The notes beneath the pieces are model-generated. The model ran no database searches, was not told where the DNA came from, and saw nothing but the letters and a program-made list of their open reading frames with translations. From the NCBI GenBank assembly GCA_030618315.1, contig JAUXDO010000061.1, positions 1 through 6,759 of the forward strand: 6,759 nucleotides of DNA, in the 5' to 3' direction. Below are positions 1 through 5,095 of the stretch, one piece after another. Both the position numbers and the translations under genes were made by a program. The stretch is from Candidatus Peregrinibacteria bacterium (lineage in GTDB: Bacteria > Patescibacteriota > Gracilibacteria > UM-FILTER-43-11). The first letter of the stretch is position 1; every line of letters starts with the position of its first letter.

Positions 1-1
1 A

Positions 2-613
2 AGCGATTCAATTCGGGCAGAAATAAGCACACAGGTAAATACTGCAATTAGAACACCTCTGGAAGCCGGAGGGTCAGCGTTAACAGCCGGAAGTCAGTTG
101 ATTCATAGGCACCCGATTGAAGCAACAAAAGAGGTCGCAAATGGACTTATTGAAACAACAAAAAATGTAACCAAAATGGGTCTTGCTCCACTCTCAGGAG
201 CTATAACAATTACACGATCAGGGCTTAGAATCGGAGCAAAAGTTATAACTACACCTATAACAAAAACTTTCGGAGCATTTCAATCAATACAAAGAACTAA
301 TGAAAAATTATTTTCATTATCTGATAAATTCAAAGAATGGAATAAGTTAAAACCAGCCGAGGGGCCATCTACAGAATCCCCAGTTGCACAAACAGAAACA
401 GTTGCAGAAATAGAAACAGGCACAGAAACAAATACAGTTACAGAAAAAAAAGTACCAGCATTAATGCAAATTCCTGGCGGAAAAGCTGAACCAATGACAG
501 AGACAGAATCAGAAGCAGAGGCTGGAACAGAACCAGTAGAACAAAATAAACCTGTATCAGCAGATGAATCTGAGTCAGATGCTGAAAAAATGAAATCCTT
601 GCGAGCTGCATAA
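2..613 (+). CDS. Hypothetical protein, 5'-truncated, acidic Thr/Glu-rich C-terminal tail
   Basis: The frame is open from base 2 of the window to the TAA at 611-613, so 203 residues are visible and the true start lies upstream. A TTG at 98 is the first possible start inside the window, but nothing supports it over a longer gene. The visible N-terminal two thirds looks soluble and partly helical, with a Thr/Ile/Gly-rich stretch (roughly GAITITRSGLRIGAKVITTP) and no clear membrane segment. From about visible residue 120 the protein becomes low-complexity and rich in Thr, Glu, Ala and Pro (TETVAEIETGTETNTVTE), like a disordered linker or tail. It converges on the carboxypeptidase gene, with repeat element A between them; the outer repeat terminus begins 6 bases after the stop. 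I do not recognise a family. It could be the C-terminus of a larger structural or surface protein, but that is a guess. Confidence 0.75.
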   Translation, partial: SDSIRAEISTQVNTAIRTPLEAGGSALTAGSQLIHRHPIEATKEVANGLIETTKNVTKMGLAPLSGAITITRSGLRIGAKVITTPITKTFGAFQSIQRTNEKLFSLSDKFKEWNKLKPAEGPSTESPVAQTETVAEIETGTETNTVTEKKVPALMQIPGGKAEPMTETESEAEAGTEPVEQNKPVSADESESDAEKMKSLRAA

Positions 614-664
614 CAATATGTTCGGAGTACCTCTCGTGGATGTGCTTCGCGTAGATGTTGTTCG

Positions 665-679
665 TCCCGCTGAGCGGGA
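665..679. repeat. Short GC-rich hairpin inside element A
   Basis: TCCCGC-TGA-GCGGGA is a perfect 6-bp stem with a 3-base loop. It interrupts one of the GTGGATG-type units of the left arm. No T-tract follows on either strand, so it is not a classical intrinsic terminator by itself, although it lies about 50 bases downstream of the stop of the first gene. Confidence 0.7.
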
Positions 680-834
680 TCGTGGATGTGCTTCGTGTGG
701 TTCCTATTTTATTTTCTGAACCTTGATTTATAGGATTTACTTGATTACTTGATTTTTATATAAGGTATTTACTTTATTTAAATCATGGCAATCATAGAAT
801 CAAGCGAATCATGGTTCAAGACAATACAATAGGA

Positions 835-922
835 CAACGCGAGTAATCTCGCTCATCAACGCGACGATAGGAGCTCATCAACGCGACGATAGGAGCTCAT
901 CAACGCGAGTAATCGAGCTCAT
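835..922. repeat. 22-bp tandem repeat array, four units
   Basis: Four consecutive 22-bp units (835-856, 857-878, 879-900, 901-922) each begin CAACGCGA and end in GCTCAT. Units 2 and 3 are identical, with CGATAG in the middle. Units 1 and 4 have GTAATC instead. Unit 1 contains a perfect hairpin, GCGAG-TAAT-CTCGC; in unit 4 the second stem arm reads CGAGC, so the hairpin is lost. A fifth, diverged unit begins at 949 after a 26-base insert with its own hairpin. There are no unique spacers of CRISPR type. Confidence 0.9.
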
Positions 923-971
923 CCACAGGTCTATACTCAGACCGATATCAACGCGAGTACTCTCGCATAAT

Positions 972-1865
972 CTACCAACGGTAAGACCTAAACACCCAAT
1001 CAATCATGGACTTATTCTCCTGAAAACGGTCGGAACTATTTAACAATACTGTAATTATTTCATGACCATAATCATTGCGTGCTAAATTTATCAGACTCGC
1101 ACCAGCCGCGTCGGTCGTACCTGTTTTTACACCCCGGATATCTAAATAACTATTTAAGAGATAATTTGTGCTATCAAATTCATGTGAAATTTTCCCATTC
1201 GTAGATTTAACTGTAGCCTTCTTAAGCCTGACAATATTACGAAAAGTCTGTTGCCGAAGTGCATACTTGGCTAAAAGAGCTAAGTCAAACGCACTGGAAT
1301 AATGTCCATCAGCATCTAACCCAATAGGATTAATAAAATGTGTATCTTTTAAATTTAGAATTTTTGCCTTCTCATTCATCTCATCTACAAAAGCTTCTAC
1401 CGAACCACTATGATACGTTGCAAGCGCAAGAGCTGAATCACCGGCAGAACGAACAAGTAGTGAAATTAATAGATTCTCCACAGTAATTTTTTCGTATTGC
1501 CTAAGCCAAATACGTACACCAATCTCATCCTCTTTTAAGTTGCCGTAATTATCTTCAATTGTGACGACTTCGGATAAACTATGTGATTCCAAAATTAAAA
1601 TCGCAGTCATTATTTTAGTCAGACTGGCCATAGGCAACTGATCTCTGGCATTCCTTTCAAAGAGAATAACTCCCGAATCCAAATCCATTGCAATGGCAGA
1701 CTTAGCATCAATTTCAGGCTGAATCGCATCATTACTTTTTACAGGTACACGACTAACAGAAAGCAAAGATACAGGATCAAAATTTGTAATCGAACCAACC
1801 TCCGGCATCATAGAGCCAGCACTTAAATTCGCCAGTAATAGTAAACTTATTAAACTTCTGAACAT
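972..1865 (-). CDS. D-alanyl-D-alanine carboxypeptidase (peptidase S11, PBP5-like), exported
   Basis: This 297-residue protein belongs to the S11 low-molecular-weight penicillin-binding proteins, which remove the terminal D-Ala from peptidoglycan stem peptides outside the membrane. The N-terminus is a short signal-peptide-like hydrophobic segment (residues 1-16, LISLLLLANLSAG). The family landmarks are in order: IAMDLDSGVILFERN (58-72), the catalytic SxxK as SLTK (81-84), the second motif at 140-143, FINPIGLD (177-184), and KTGTT (247-251). The second motif reads S-A-G-D where the family has S-[AG]-N-D, so the usual Asn (position 142, codon 1440-1442) is Gly. The protein stops soon after the catalytic domain, without the C-terminal beta domain and amphipathic anchor of E. 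coli PBP5. The ATG is the most upstream start possible: an in-frame TAA lies 6 bases before it. There is no Shine-Dalgarno sequence. It lies downstream of ftsQ on the same strand but has its own promoter inside repeat element B. Activity with the Gly substitution is uncertain; fold assignment is firm. Confidence 0.93.
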   Translation of the reverse strand: MFRSLISLLLLANLSAGSMMPEVGSITNFDPVSLLSVSRVPVKSNDAIQPEIDAKSAIAMDLDSGVILFERNARDQLPMASLTKIMTAILILESHSLSEVVTIEDNYGNLKEDEIGVRIWLRQYEKITVENLLISLLVRSAGDSALALATYHSGSVEAFVDEMNEKAKILNLKDTHFINPIGLDADGHYSSAFDLALLAKYALRQQTFRNIVRLKKATVKSTNGKISHEFDSTNYLLNSYLDIRGVKTGTTDAAGASLINLARNDYGHEIITVLLNSSDRFQENKSMIDWVFRSYRW

Positions 1866-1888
1866 AGATTATTATATTACGCTTTGCT

Positions 1889-2067
1889 GTGGATTATGCT
1901 TCGCGTGGATTATGCTTCGCGTGGTTCCTATTCTATTATAGTAGGTTTATTACCAGTAACAATATAATAGGACAACGCGAGTAATCGAGCTCATCAACGC
2001 GAGTAATCGAGCAACATCCACAGGTTTGTACTCAGACCGACATCCACGCGAGGTACTCCGAGCAGAT
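1889..2067. repeat. Composite inverted-repeat element B (between ftsQ and the carboxypeptidase gene)
   Basis: This is a second copy of the element found at 620-971, in the same orientation. The left arm has two perfect 16-bp units GTGGATTATGCTTCGC (1889-1904, 1905-1920), then GTGGTTCCTATT (1921-1932). The right arm begins ATAATAGGACAACGCGAG; bases 1961-2002 match 823-864 in element A with three mismatches. Two 22-bp-type units follow (1973-1994 and a variant from 1995). The distal block 2015-2052 matches 920-957 with four mismatches, including a hairpin GGTTT/AGACC. The element ends exactly at the ftsQ stop codon. The centre (1933-1962) is unrelated to that of element A and contains the promoter of the carboxypeptidase gene. 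It probably serves as the 3' end of ftsQ mRNA as well as the upstream region of the next gene. Confidence 0.85.
1935..1962 (-). promoter_or_regulatory. Sigma70-type promoter for the DD-carboxypeptidase gene
   Basis: Read on the minus strand, TTGTTA (1957-1962) and TATAAT (1935-1940) are separated by 16 bases. Transcription would start near 1928, giving a leader of about 60-65 bases that includes the two 16-bp repeat units before the ATG at 1865. The promoter lies in the central loop of element B, between its arms. Confidence 0.65.
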
Positions 2068-3066
2068 CTACGGATTACAATTCGATCTCAGAGGACAATA
2101 TATTACCTTTTCTTGTACCCTTAAATCAATATATGCAAGATCTTCAGCATCCAATTCGGCAACTTTATAGATTGTATTAAGCTTGTCAATTTGCTTTCTA
2201 TAGTCCTTTTCCGTAGTAATCCAAATATAAAAACCTGCATCTGTTTTTAAGTGGACTTCGCGCGCGATTGGAAGATATCCAACCCCAACGATCTCCATTT
2301 TAAACAGGTTAGAAAAATATCTTATTGAATCCAAAATGTAATTCATTTTATCATTCGTGATAATAATTTCCCTGTCCTCAATTGGCTGTGAAAGTCCTGT
2401 AATTGTAATTGTCATCAGTTCCAAATCTTCCTCTTTATCAAAAATCGCCTGCCCGACCTTATTTATCAAACACTTCTGTTCAATTGGAACAATCTCATAC
2501 CTTGCATCAGACACCTCCTCATCGAGAACAAATGAACCGCTCAAAGCTTCCTCGATTTCATTTACATATTCATCTTCCGCAATTGTTTCAACTTCCGGCA
2601 AAATATAATACGCCCTGATATTTGCAACAATCGGGTGACTTTTAAGTTCAATGTTTATGGTATGGGGCAATGTTTTTTTAACTTGAACTGATGCAAATTC
2701 CGGGAAATTCTCCTGTATTTTATTAACAATTTTGCTCTTTTGAAAAAACAATATGTTGTCACCAATATATCTATTTAGTTGATTGGAAATCATAGCAGTA
2801 TCTATATGAAAATCCTGCCTAAGTACTTCAATATTTGTAATAGAAAAATAACTGGAAAACGTCAAAAAAAGAACCAGTAAAACAAGAACTAATCCTGTTA
2901 TCGTAAAATAAATTGCATTTTTAAAGAAGCGAGTAAACCTTGTTTTAATATTATTAGAAAAAAGCTTACGAGTATTGCGTTTTCTTGTACTTCTTCTCGG
3001 CTGTGTATACCAACGAGATTTAGTAGGATAATAGAGCCTTTTTGGAGATTTTTTTCTTTTGAACAT
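2068..3066 (-). CDS. ftsQ: Cell division protein FtsQ/DivIB (POTRA domain)
   Basis: This 332-residue protein has the architecture of FtsQ, the bitopic divisome protein that links early and late division proteins (FtsB/FtsL partners) at the septum. Residues 1-51 form a very basic cytoplasmic tail (KRKKSPKR, RRSTRKRNTRK). Residues about 52-71 are one transmembrane helix (AIYFTITGLVLVLLVLFLTF). Residues about 74-145 match the POTRA domain: YFSITNIEVL, a helix-turn with GDNILFF (102-108), FPEFASVQVKKTLPHTINIEL (split here by no gap, 121-141) and the closing strand. The beta domain ends with the typical AYIDLRVQEKVIY (311-323). An acidic segment (about 159-187, many Glu/Asp) sits between POTRA and the beta domain and looks like an insertion. 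The start is preceded by a good promoter and a leader of about 15 bases, without a Shine-Dalgarno sequence. The stop codon abuts repeat element B. Identity as FtsQ rests on architecture and C-terminal motif; a generic POTRA protein is the only real alternative. Confidence 0.9.
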   Translation of the reverse strand: MFKRKKSPKRLYYPTKSRWYTQPRRSTRKRNTRKLFSNNIKTRFTRFFKNAIYFTITGLVLVLLVLFLTFSSYFSITNIEVLRQDFHIDTAMISNQLNRYIGDNILFFQKSKIVNKIQENFPEFASVQVKKTLPHTINIELKSHPIVANIRAYYILPEVETIAEDEYVNEIEEALSGSFVLDEEVSDARYEIVPIEQKCLINKVGQAIFDKEEDLELMTITITGLSQPIEDREIIITNDKMNYILDSIRYFSNLFKMEIVGVGYLPIAREVHLKTDAGFYIWITTEKDYRKQIDKLNTIYKVAELDAEDLAYIDLRVQEKVIYCPLRSNCNP

Positions 3067-3087
3067 AAAGCTACTTACTTTGTGACT

Positions 3088-3116
3088 ATTCTACTGATTA
3101 CATTGGAACGTGTCTA
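3088..3116 (-). promoter_or_regulatory. Sigma70-type promoter for ftsQ
   Basis: On the minus strand TAGACA (3111-3116) and TAGAAT (3088-3093) are separated by 17 bases. Each hexamer differs from consensus at one position. The predicted start near 3081 leaves a leader of about 15 bases before the ATG at 3066. Confidence 0.65.
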
Positions 3117-3126
3117 CTTACTACGC

Positions 3127-3188
3127 AAATTCCAATATACAAGCACTAAATTCCAAACAATATTCAATGCTCAAAATTCAATATTCAA
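3127..3188. repeat. Short dispersed direct repeats in the divergent intergenic region
   Basis: AAATTCCAA occurs at 3127-3135 and 3148-3156, and CAATATTCAA at 3158-3167 and 3179-3188. Several related words (AATTCAA, CTCAAAA) lie between and after them. The tract is low-complexity, with no open frame and no recognisable RNA gene. It lies between the ftsQ promoter and the palindrome. Confidence 0.6.
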
Positions 3189-3199
3189 ACCATACATTC

Positions 3200-3227
3200 G
3201 AAGGCGAGATTCATGAATCTCGCCTTC
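3200..3227. repeat. Perfect 28-bp palindrome
   Basis: Bases 3200-3213 (GAAGGCGAGATTCA) are the exact reverse complement of 3214-3227 (TGAATCTCGCCTTC), with no spacer. It is more GC-rich than its surroundings and lies between the ftsQ promoter and the epimerase gene. Neither side has a T-tract, so it is not a simple intrinsic terminator. A dimeric repressor site or an RNA hairpin are possible roles. Confidence 0.85.
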
Positions 3228-3228
3228 T

Positions 3229-3297
3229 AAACTCAAAACTCAAAAAATAATAAAATCCAAATTTTTGGGTTTTGGACTTTGAGTTTTGAGTTTTTTT
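3229..3297 (+). terminator. Terminator-like hairpin with T7 tract upstream of the epimerase gene
   Basis: AAACTCAAAACTCAAA (3229-3244) pairs perfectly over 16 bp with TTTGAGTTTTGAGTTT (3278-3293). The inner region can extend through TCCAAA and TTTGGA. The right arm runs into seven T residues (3291-3297). The T-tract is on the plus strand only. It is oddly placed: the flanking genes diverge, so no annotated plus-strand transcript arrives from the left. It may block antisense transcripts, end a short untranslated RNA, or act as an attenuator in the epimerase leader. The stem is AT-rich, so termination strength is uncertain. Confidence 0.55.
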
Positions 3298-3331
3298 ATT
3301 GTATCGTTACCAAGTAATATAACCAAATAAT

Positions 3332-4294
3332 ATGAAACGTATTTTAGTCACAGGCGGAGCAGGTTTTATCGGCTCAAACTTCTGCAACATCAACAAAGAC
3401 AAATTCGACATTACCGCTCTCGATAATCTATTTTTAGGTGATGAAAAGAATCTGAACGAAGATATTAAGCTTATAAAAGGAGATGCATGTAATCCGGAAG
3501 ATCTAAATAAAGTCGGACCAGTCGATTACGTCGTACATCTTGCCGGCACTTCATCCGCCCCAATGTTTATGGATGATGGATTTGTTGATGGATATGTTAA
3601 TTCAGTTAAATCTTTTGTAACTGTTCTTGATTGGGCAAGAAAAAATGGGGTAAAAAGAGTGCTTTACGCATCAACCTCATCACTTTACGGAAACAACCCA
3701 TTGCCACTCGTAGAAACGCAGGAAGTAACACCAATTAACCACTACGCAGTTACAAAAAGAGTGTATGAATACTGCTCAAAATGTTACAACAAAGTTTATC
3801 CGGAAATGGATATTATCGGATTCAGATTTATGAGCGTTTACGGACCAAACGAAGAAGCAAAAGGTAAATTTGCAAATCTAATCTCACAATTCTGCTGGGA
3901 TTTTGCCCGCAAAAGAGTACCTGTAATCTACGGCGACGGCTCTCAAACTCGTGATTTTACAAATGTTCGTGATGTTGTTCAGGGGCTTACTCTGGCCATT
4001 GAAGCTGATAAGAAATTAGGTGCAGATGTGTTTAATATTGGAACAGGGTATTCAGTTTCCGTTCAGGACATTGCAAATGCGCTGGAAAAAGCTTTTGATA
4101 ATGGAATAAAAGCAAAAAATATCCCAAACCCCGTTAAGGAAGATTATGTACAAGGGCAACACGCTGATATCTCAAAAATTAAAGAAGTACTTGGTTACGA
4201 GTCAAAAGTTAAGCTGGAAGACGGAATAAAAGAGCAGGTAGAAAATCTTAGAATGGAGAGAATACGAGAGACGAGTTCGGATGAATTGAGGTAA
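3332..4294 (+). CDS. NAD-dependent nucleotide-sugar epimerase/dehydratase (extended SDR, GalE-like)
   Basis: This 320-residue protein is an extended short-chain dehydrogenase/reductase acting on nucleoside-diphosphate sugars in the cytoplasm. The Rossmann dinucleotide site is TGGAGFIG (7-14), followed by the end-of-strand-2 acidic ALDNLFLG (29-36), GDACNPEDL (50-58) and HLAG (69-72). The catalytic residues are in the STSS stretch (114-117) and Y138-x3-K142 (HYAVTK). The substrate-side motif GDGSQTRDFTNVRDV (201-215) and the later HADISKIKEVLGY (277-289) are typical of UDP-glucose 4-epimerase, UDP-glucuronate epimerase and dTDP-glucose dehydratase relatives. The exact sugar cannot be told from motifs; 4-epimerase chemistry is most likely. 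Length is normal for the family. The last 15 or so residues are a charged extension. No Shine-Dalgarno sequence precedes the ATG; a weak TAATAT at 3315-3320 might be a -10 box giving a very short leader. It likely feeds envelope or exopolysaccharide synthesis. Confidence 0.92.
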   Translation: MKRILVTGGAGFIGSNFCNINKDKFDITALDNLFLGDEKNLNEDIKLIKGDACNPEDLNKVGPVDYVVHLAGTSSAPMFMDDGFVDGYVNSVKSFVTVLDWARKNGVKRVLYASTSSLYGNNPLPLVETQEVTPINHYAVTKRVYEYCSKCYNKVYPEMDIIGFRFMSVYGPNEEAKGKFANLISQFCWDFARKRVPVIYGDGSQTRDFTNVRDVVQGLTLAIEADKKLGADVFNIGTGYSVSVQDIANALEKAFDNGIKAKNIPNPVKEDYVQGQHADISKIKEVLGYESKVKLEDGIKEQVENLRMERIRETSSDELR

Positions 4295-4319
4295 TCCCTT
4301 GCCTTTGCCTTATTTGGAC

Positions 4320-4348
4320 TTGATTAAAGTCTAAATTTTTGCTATAAT
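4320..4348 (+). promoter_or_regulatory. Near-consensus extended -10 promoter for the 4380 gene
   Basis: TTGATT (4320-4325), a 17-base spacer and TATAAT (4343-4348), preceded by TGC (4340-4342), form an extended -10 promoter. The predicted start is near 4355, leaving a leader of about 25 A-rich bases before the ATG at 4380. A small inverted repeat GACTT/AAGTC overlaps the -35 box; it could be an operator or a weak end for the epimerase transcript. Confidence 0.75.
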
Positions 4349-4379
4349 ATTATGATATAAAAACTAAAAAACAAATATC

Positions 4380-5024
4380 ATGAAAAATCTATTATTTAAC
4401 AGTCGATTTATTAATTTCTCTCCTGTAGAAAATGCACCAGGTCCTGACAGTGCTGAACAGACTAAAAAAGATCTTAATGCACTTGTTGGTCCAGATAAAG
4501 GTGTATCAAAAGATGATTTTGATGACTTTATAGATGAACAGACAAAAGAAACTGCAGAAGAAGGTAAAATTGCAGTAAATAAAGCCAAGAAAGTCACAAG
4601 AATGAAAGAAATAAAGATTGTTGGAAACATTGTAGACGAAAACGGTAATGTAAATTCAAAACAATATATTACAAATCTTGCCGAAAAAAAAGGAATGAAG
4701 ATTGAGGACAGGTTACTACCATTTCTTGAACAGACTGATAGACATCTTTCTGATAATAATCCATTGGATAAAGTTTTAGGAAAAGGTATGACAGAACAAA
4801 TAATTAATCAACTTTCCACTGCTTACTCAAACCTGATTGATGCCGGTAACTACGAAGCCCTTAGGGATTTTGCTTACGACGTTGATGCAATGATATCAGA
4901 TTTTTATGTCGGTTATAAATCTGCATACAAAACAACCGATAGAGCTAATTTAGAATCATACGAAAGAGCCGATAAAGAATCAGCAAAAGATCTGCAACGT
5001 TTTGTTGAAAAAGCTGCTGCTTAA
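4380..5024 (+). CDS. Hypothetical soluble protein, 214 residues
   Basis: I do not recognise a family. The protein starts MKNLLFNSRFINFSPVENAP and has no membrane segment or convincing signal peptide. Residues about 20-75 are charged and rich in Asp, Glu and Lys (DKGVSKDDFDDFIDEQTKE), probably helical or disordered. Residues about 95-185 look like a compact helical domain, with a Tyr/Asp-rich stretch AYDVDAMISDFYVGYKSAYK (165-184). It ends with a charged helix and KAAA. It has its own near-consensus promoter and a strong terminator just downstream, so it is probably a monocistronic and well-expressed gene. It converges on another orphan gene at 5096-5707. No SD sequence is seen. The open frame, promoter and terminator make it a convincing gene, but function is unknown. 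Confidence 0.85.
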   Translation: MKNLLFNSRFINFSPVENAPGPDSAEQTKKDLNALVGPDKGVSKDDFDDFIDEQTKETAEEGKIAVNKAKKVTRMKEIKIVGNIVDENGNVNSKQYITNLAEKKGMKIEDRLLPFLEQTDRHLSDNNPLDKVLGKGMTEQIINQLSTAYSNLIDAGNYEALRDFAYDVDAMISDFYVGYKSAYKTTDRANLESYERADKESAKDLQRFVEKAAA

Positions 5025-5051
5025 TAAACCGCAATACATCAAAATATATTT

Positions 5052-5084
5052 AAAAACCTGTCCCGCTTAGTGAGACGGGTTTTT
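5052..5084. terminator. Bidirectional intrinsic terminator
   Basis: AAAAACCTGTC (5052-5062) pairs with GACGGGTTTTT (5074-5084) over 11 bp with one G-U pair, and the 11-base loop can itself form CGC-TTA-GTG. A-tract on one side and T-tract on the other make it work in both directions. It lies between the convergent genes ending at 5024 and 5096, 27 and 11 bases from their stops. Confidence 0.88.
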
Positions 5085-5095
5085 AGTATGTTTGC

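Larger units (their letters stand above)
620..971. repeat. Composite inverted-repeat element A (intergenic)
   Basis: This fills the 358-base gene-free gap between two convergent genes. The left arm has units starting GTGGATG (15-bp GTGGATGTGCTTCGC at 636-650; near copy at 682-696) and ends in GTGGTTCCTATT (697-708). The right arm opens with ATAGGACAACGCGAG (829-843), roughly the reverse complement of the left-arm end, and continues as a 22-bp tandem array. Between the arms, TGAACCTTGATT (717-728) pairs with AATCATGGTTCA (807-818) with one mismatch, and CTTGATT (740-746) pairs with AATCAAG (798-804), so the whole element can fold into one long stem. The distal right end carries hairpins GGTCT/AGACC (928-943) and GCGAG-TACT-CTCGC (953-966) and abuts the stop codon of the carboxypeptidase gene. 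Units of the same family recur in element B. It may act as a shared 3' end or terminator for both genes, or be a REP/BIME- or MITE-like sequence; no transposase is present. Confidence 0.85.

Noticed and set aside
98..100. TTG as the start of the first gene
   Set aside because: The frame is open back to base 2 without a stop and has the same character, so the gene almost certainly begins outside the window.
835..971. Possible CRISPR array
   Set aside because: The 22-bp units are directly adjacent with no unique spacers, and no cas genes are seen.
919..1896. DnaA-box-like sequences (TCATCCACA at 919-927; TGTGGATTA at 1888-1896) suggesting a replication origin
   Set aside because: Each is one mismatch from TTATCCACA or its complement, but they are part of the repeat units. 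No dnaA, dnaN or other origin gene is near, and copies are few.
620..2067. Composite transposon carrying the carboxypeptidase gene
   Set aside because: There is no transposase, no target-site duplication that I can see, and the outer ends of elements A and B are not arranged as a clean pair of termini.
2357..2618. Plus-strand open frames opposite ftsQ
   Set aside because: They are Ser/Ile-rich low-complexity shadows of a well-supported FtsQ frame, with no promoter.
4364..4630. Minus-strand 88-codon frame opposite the start of the 4380 gene
   Set aside because: It overlaps a supported gene and its promoter and has no signals of its own.
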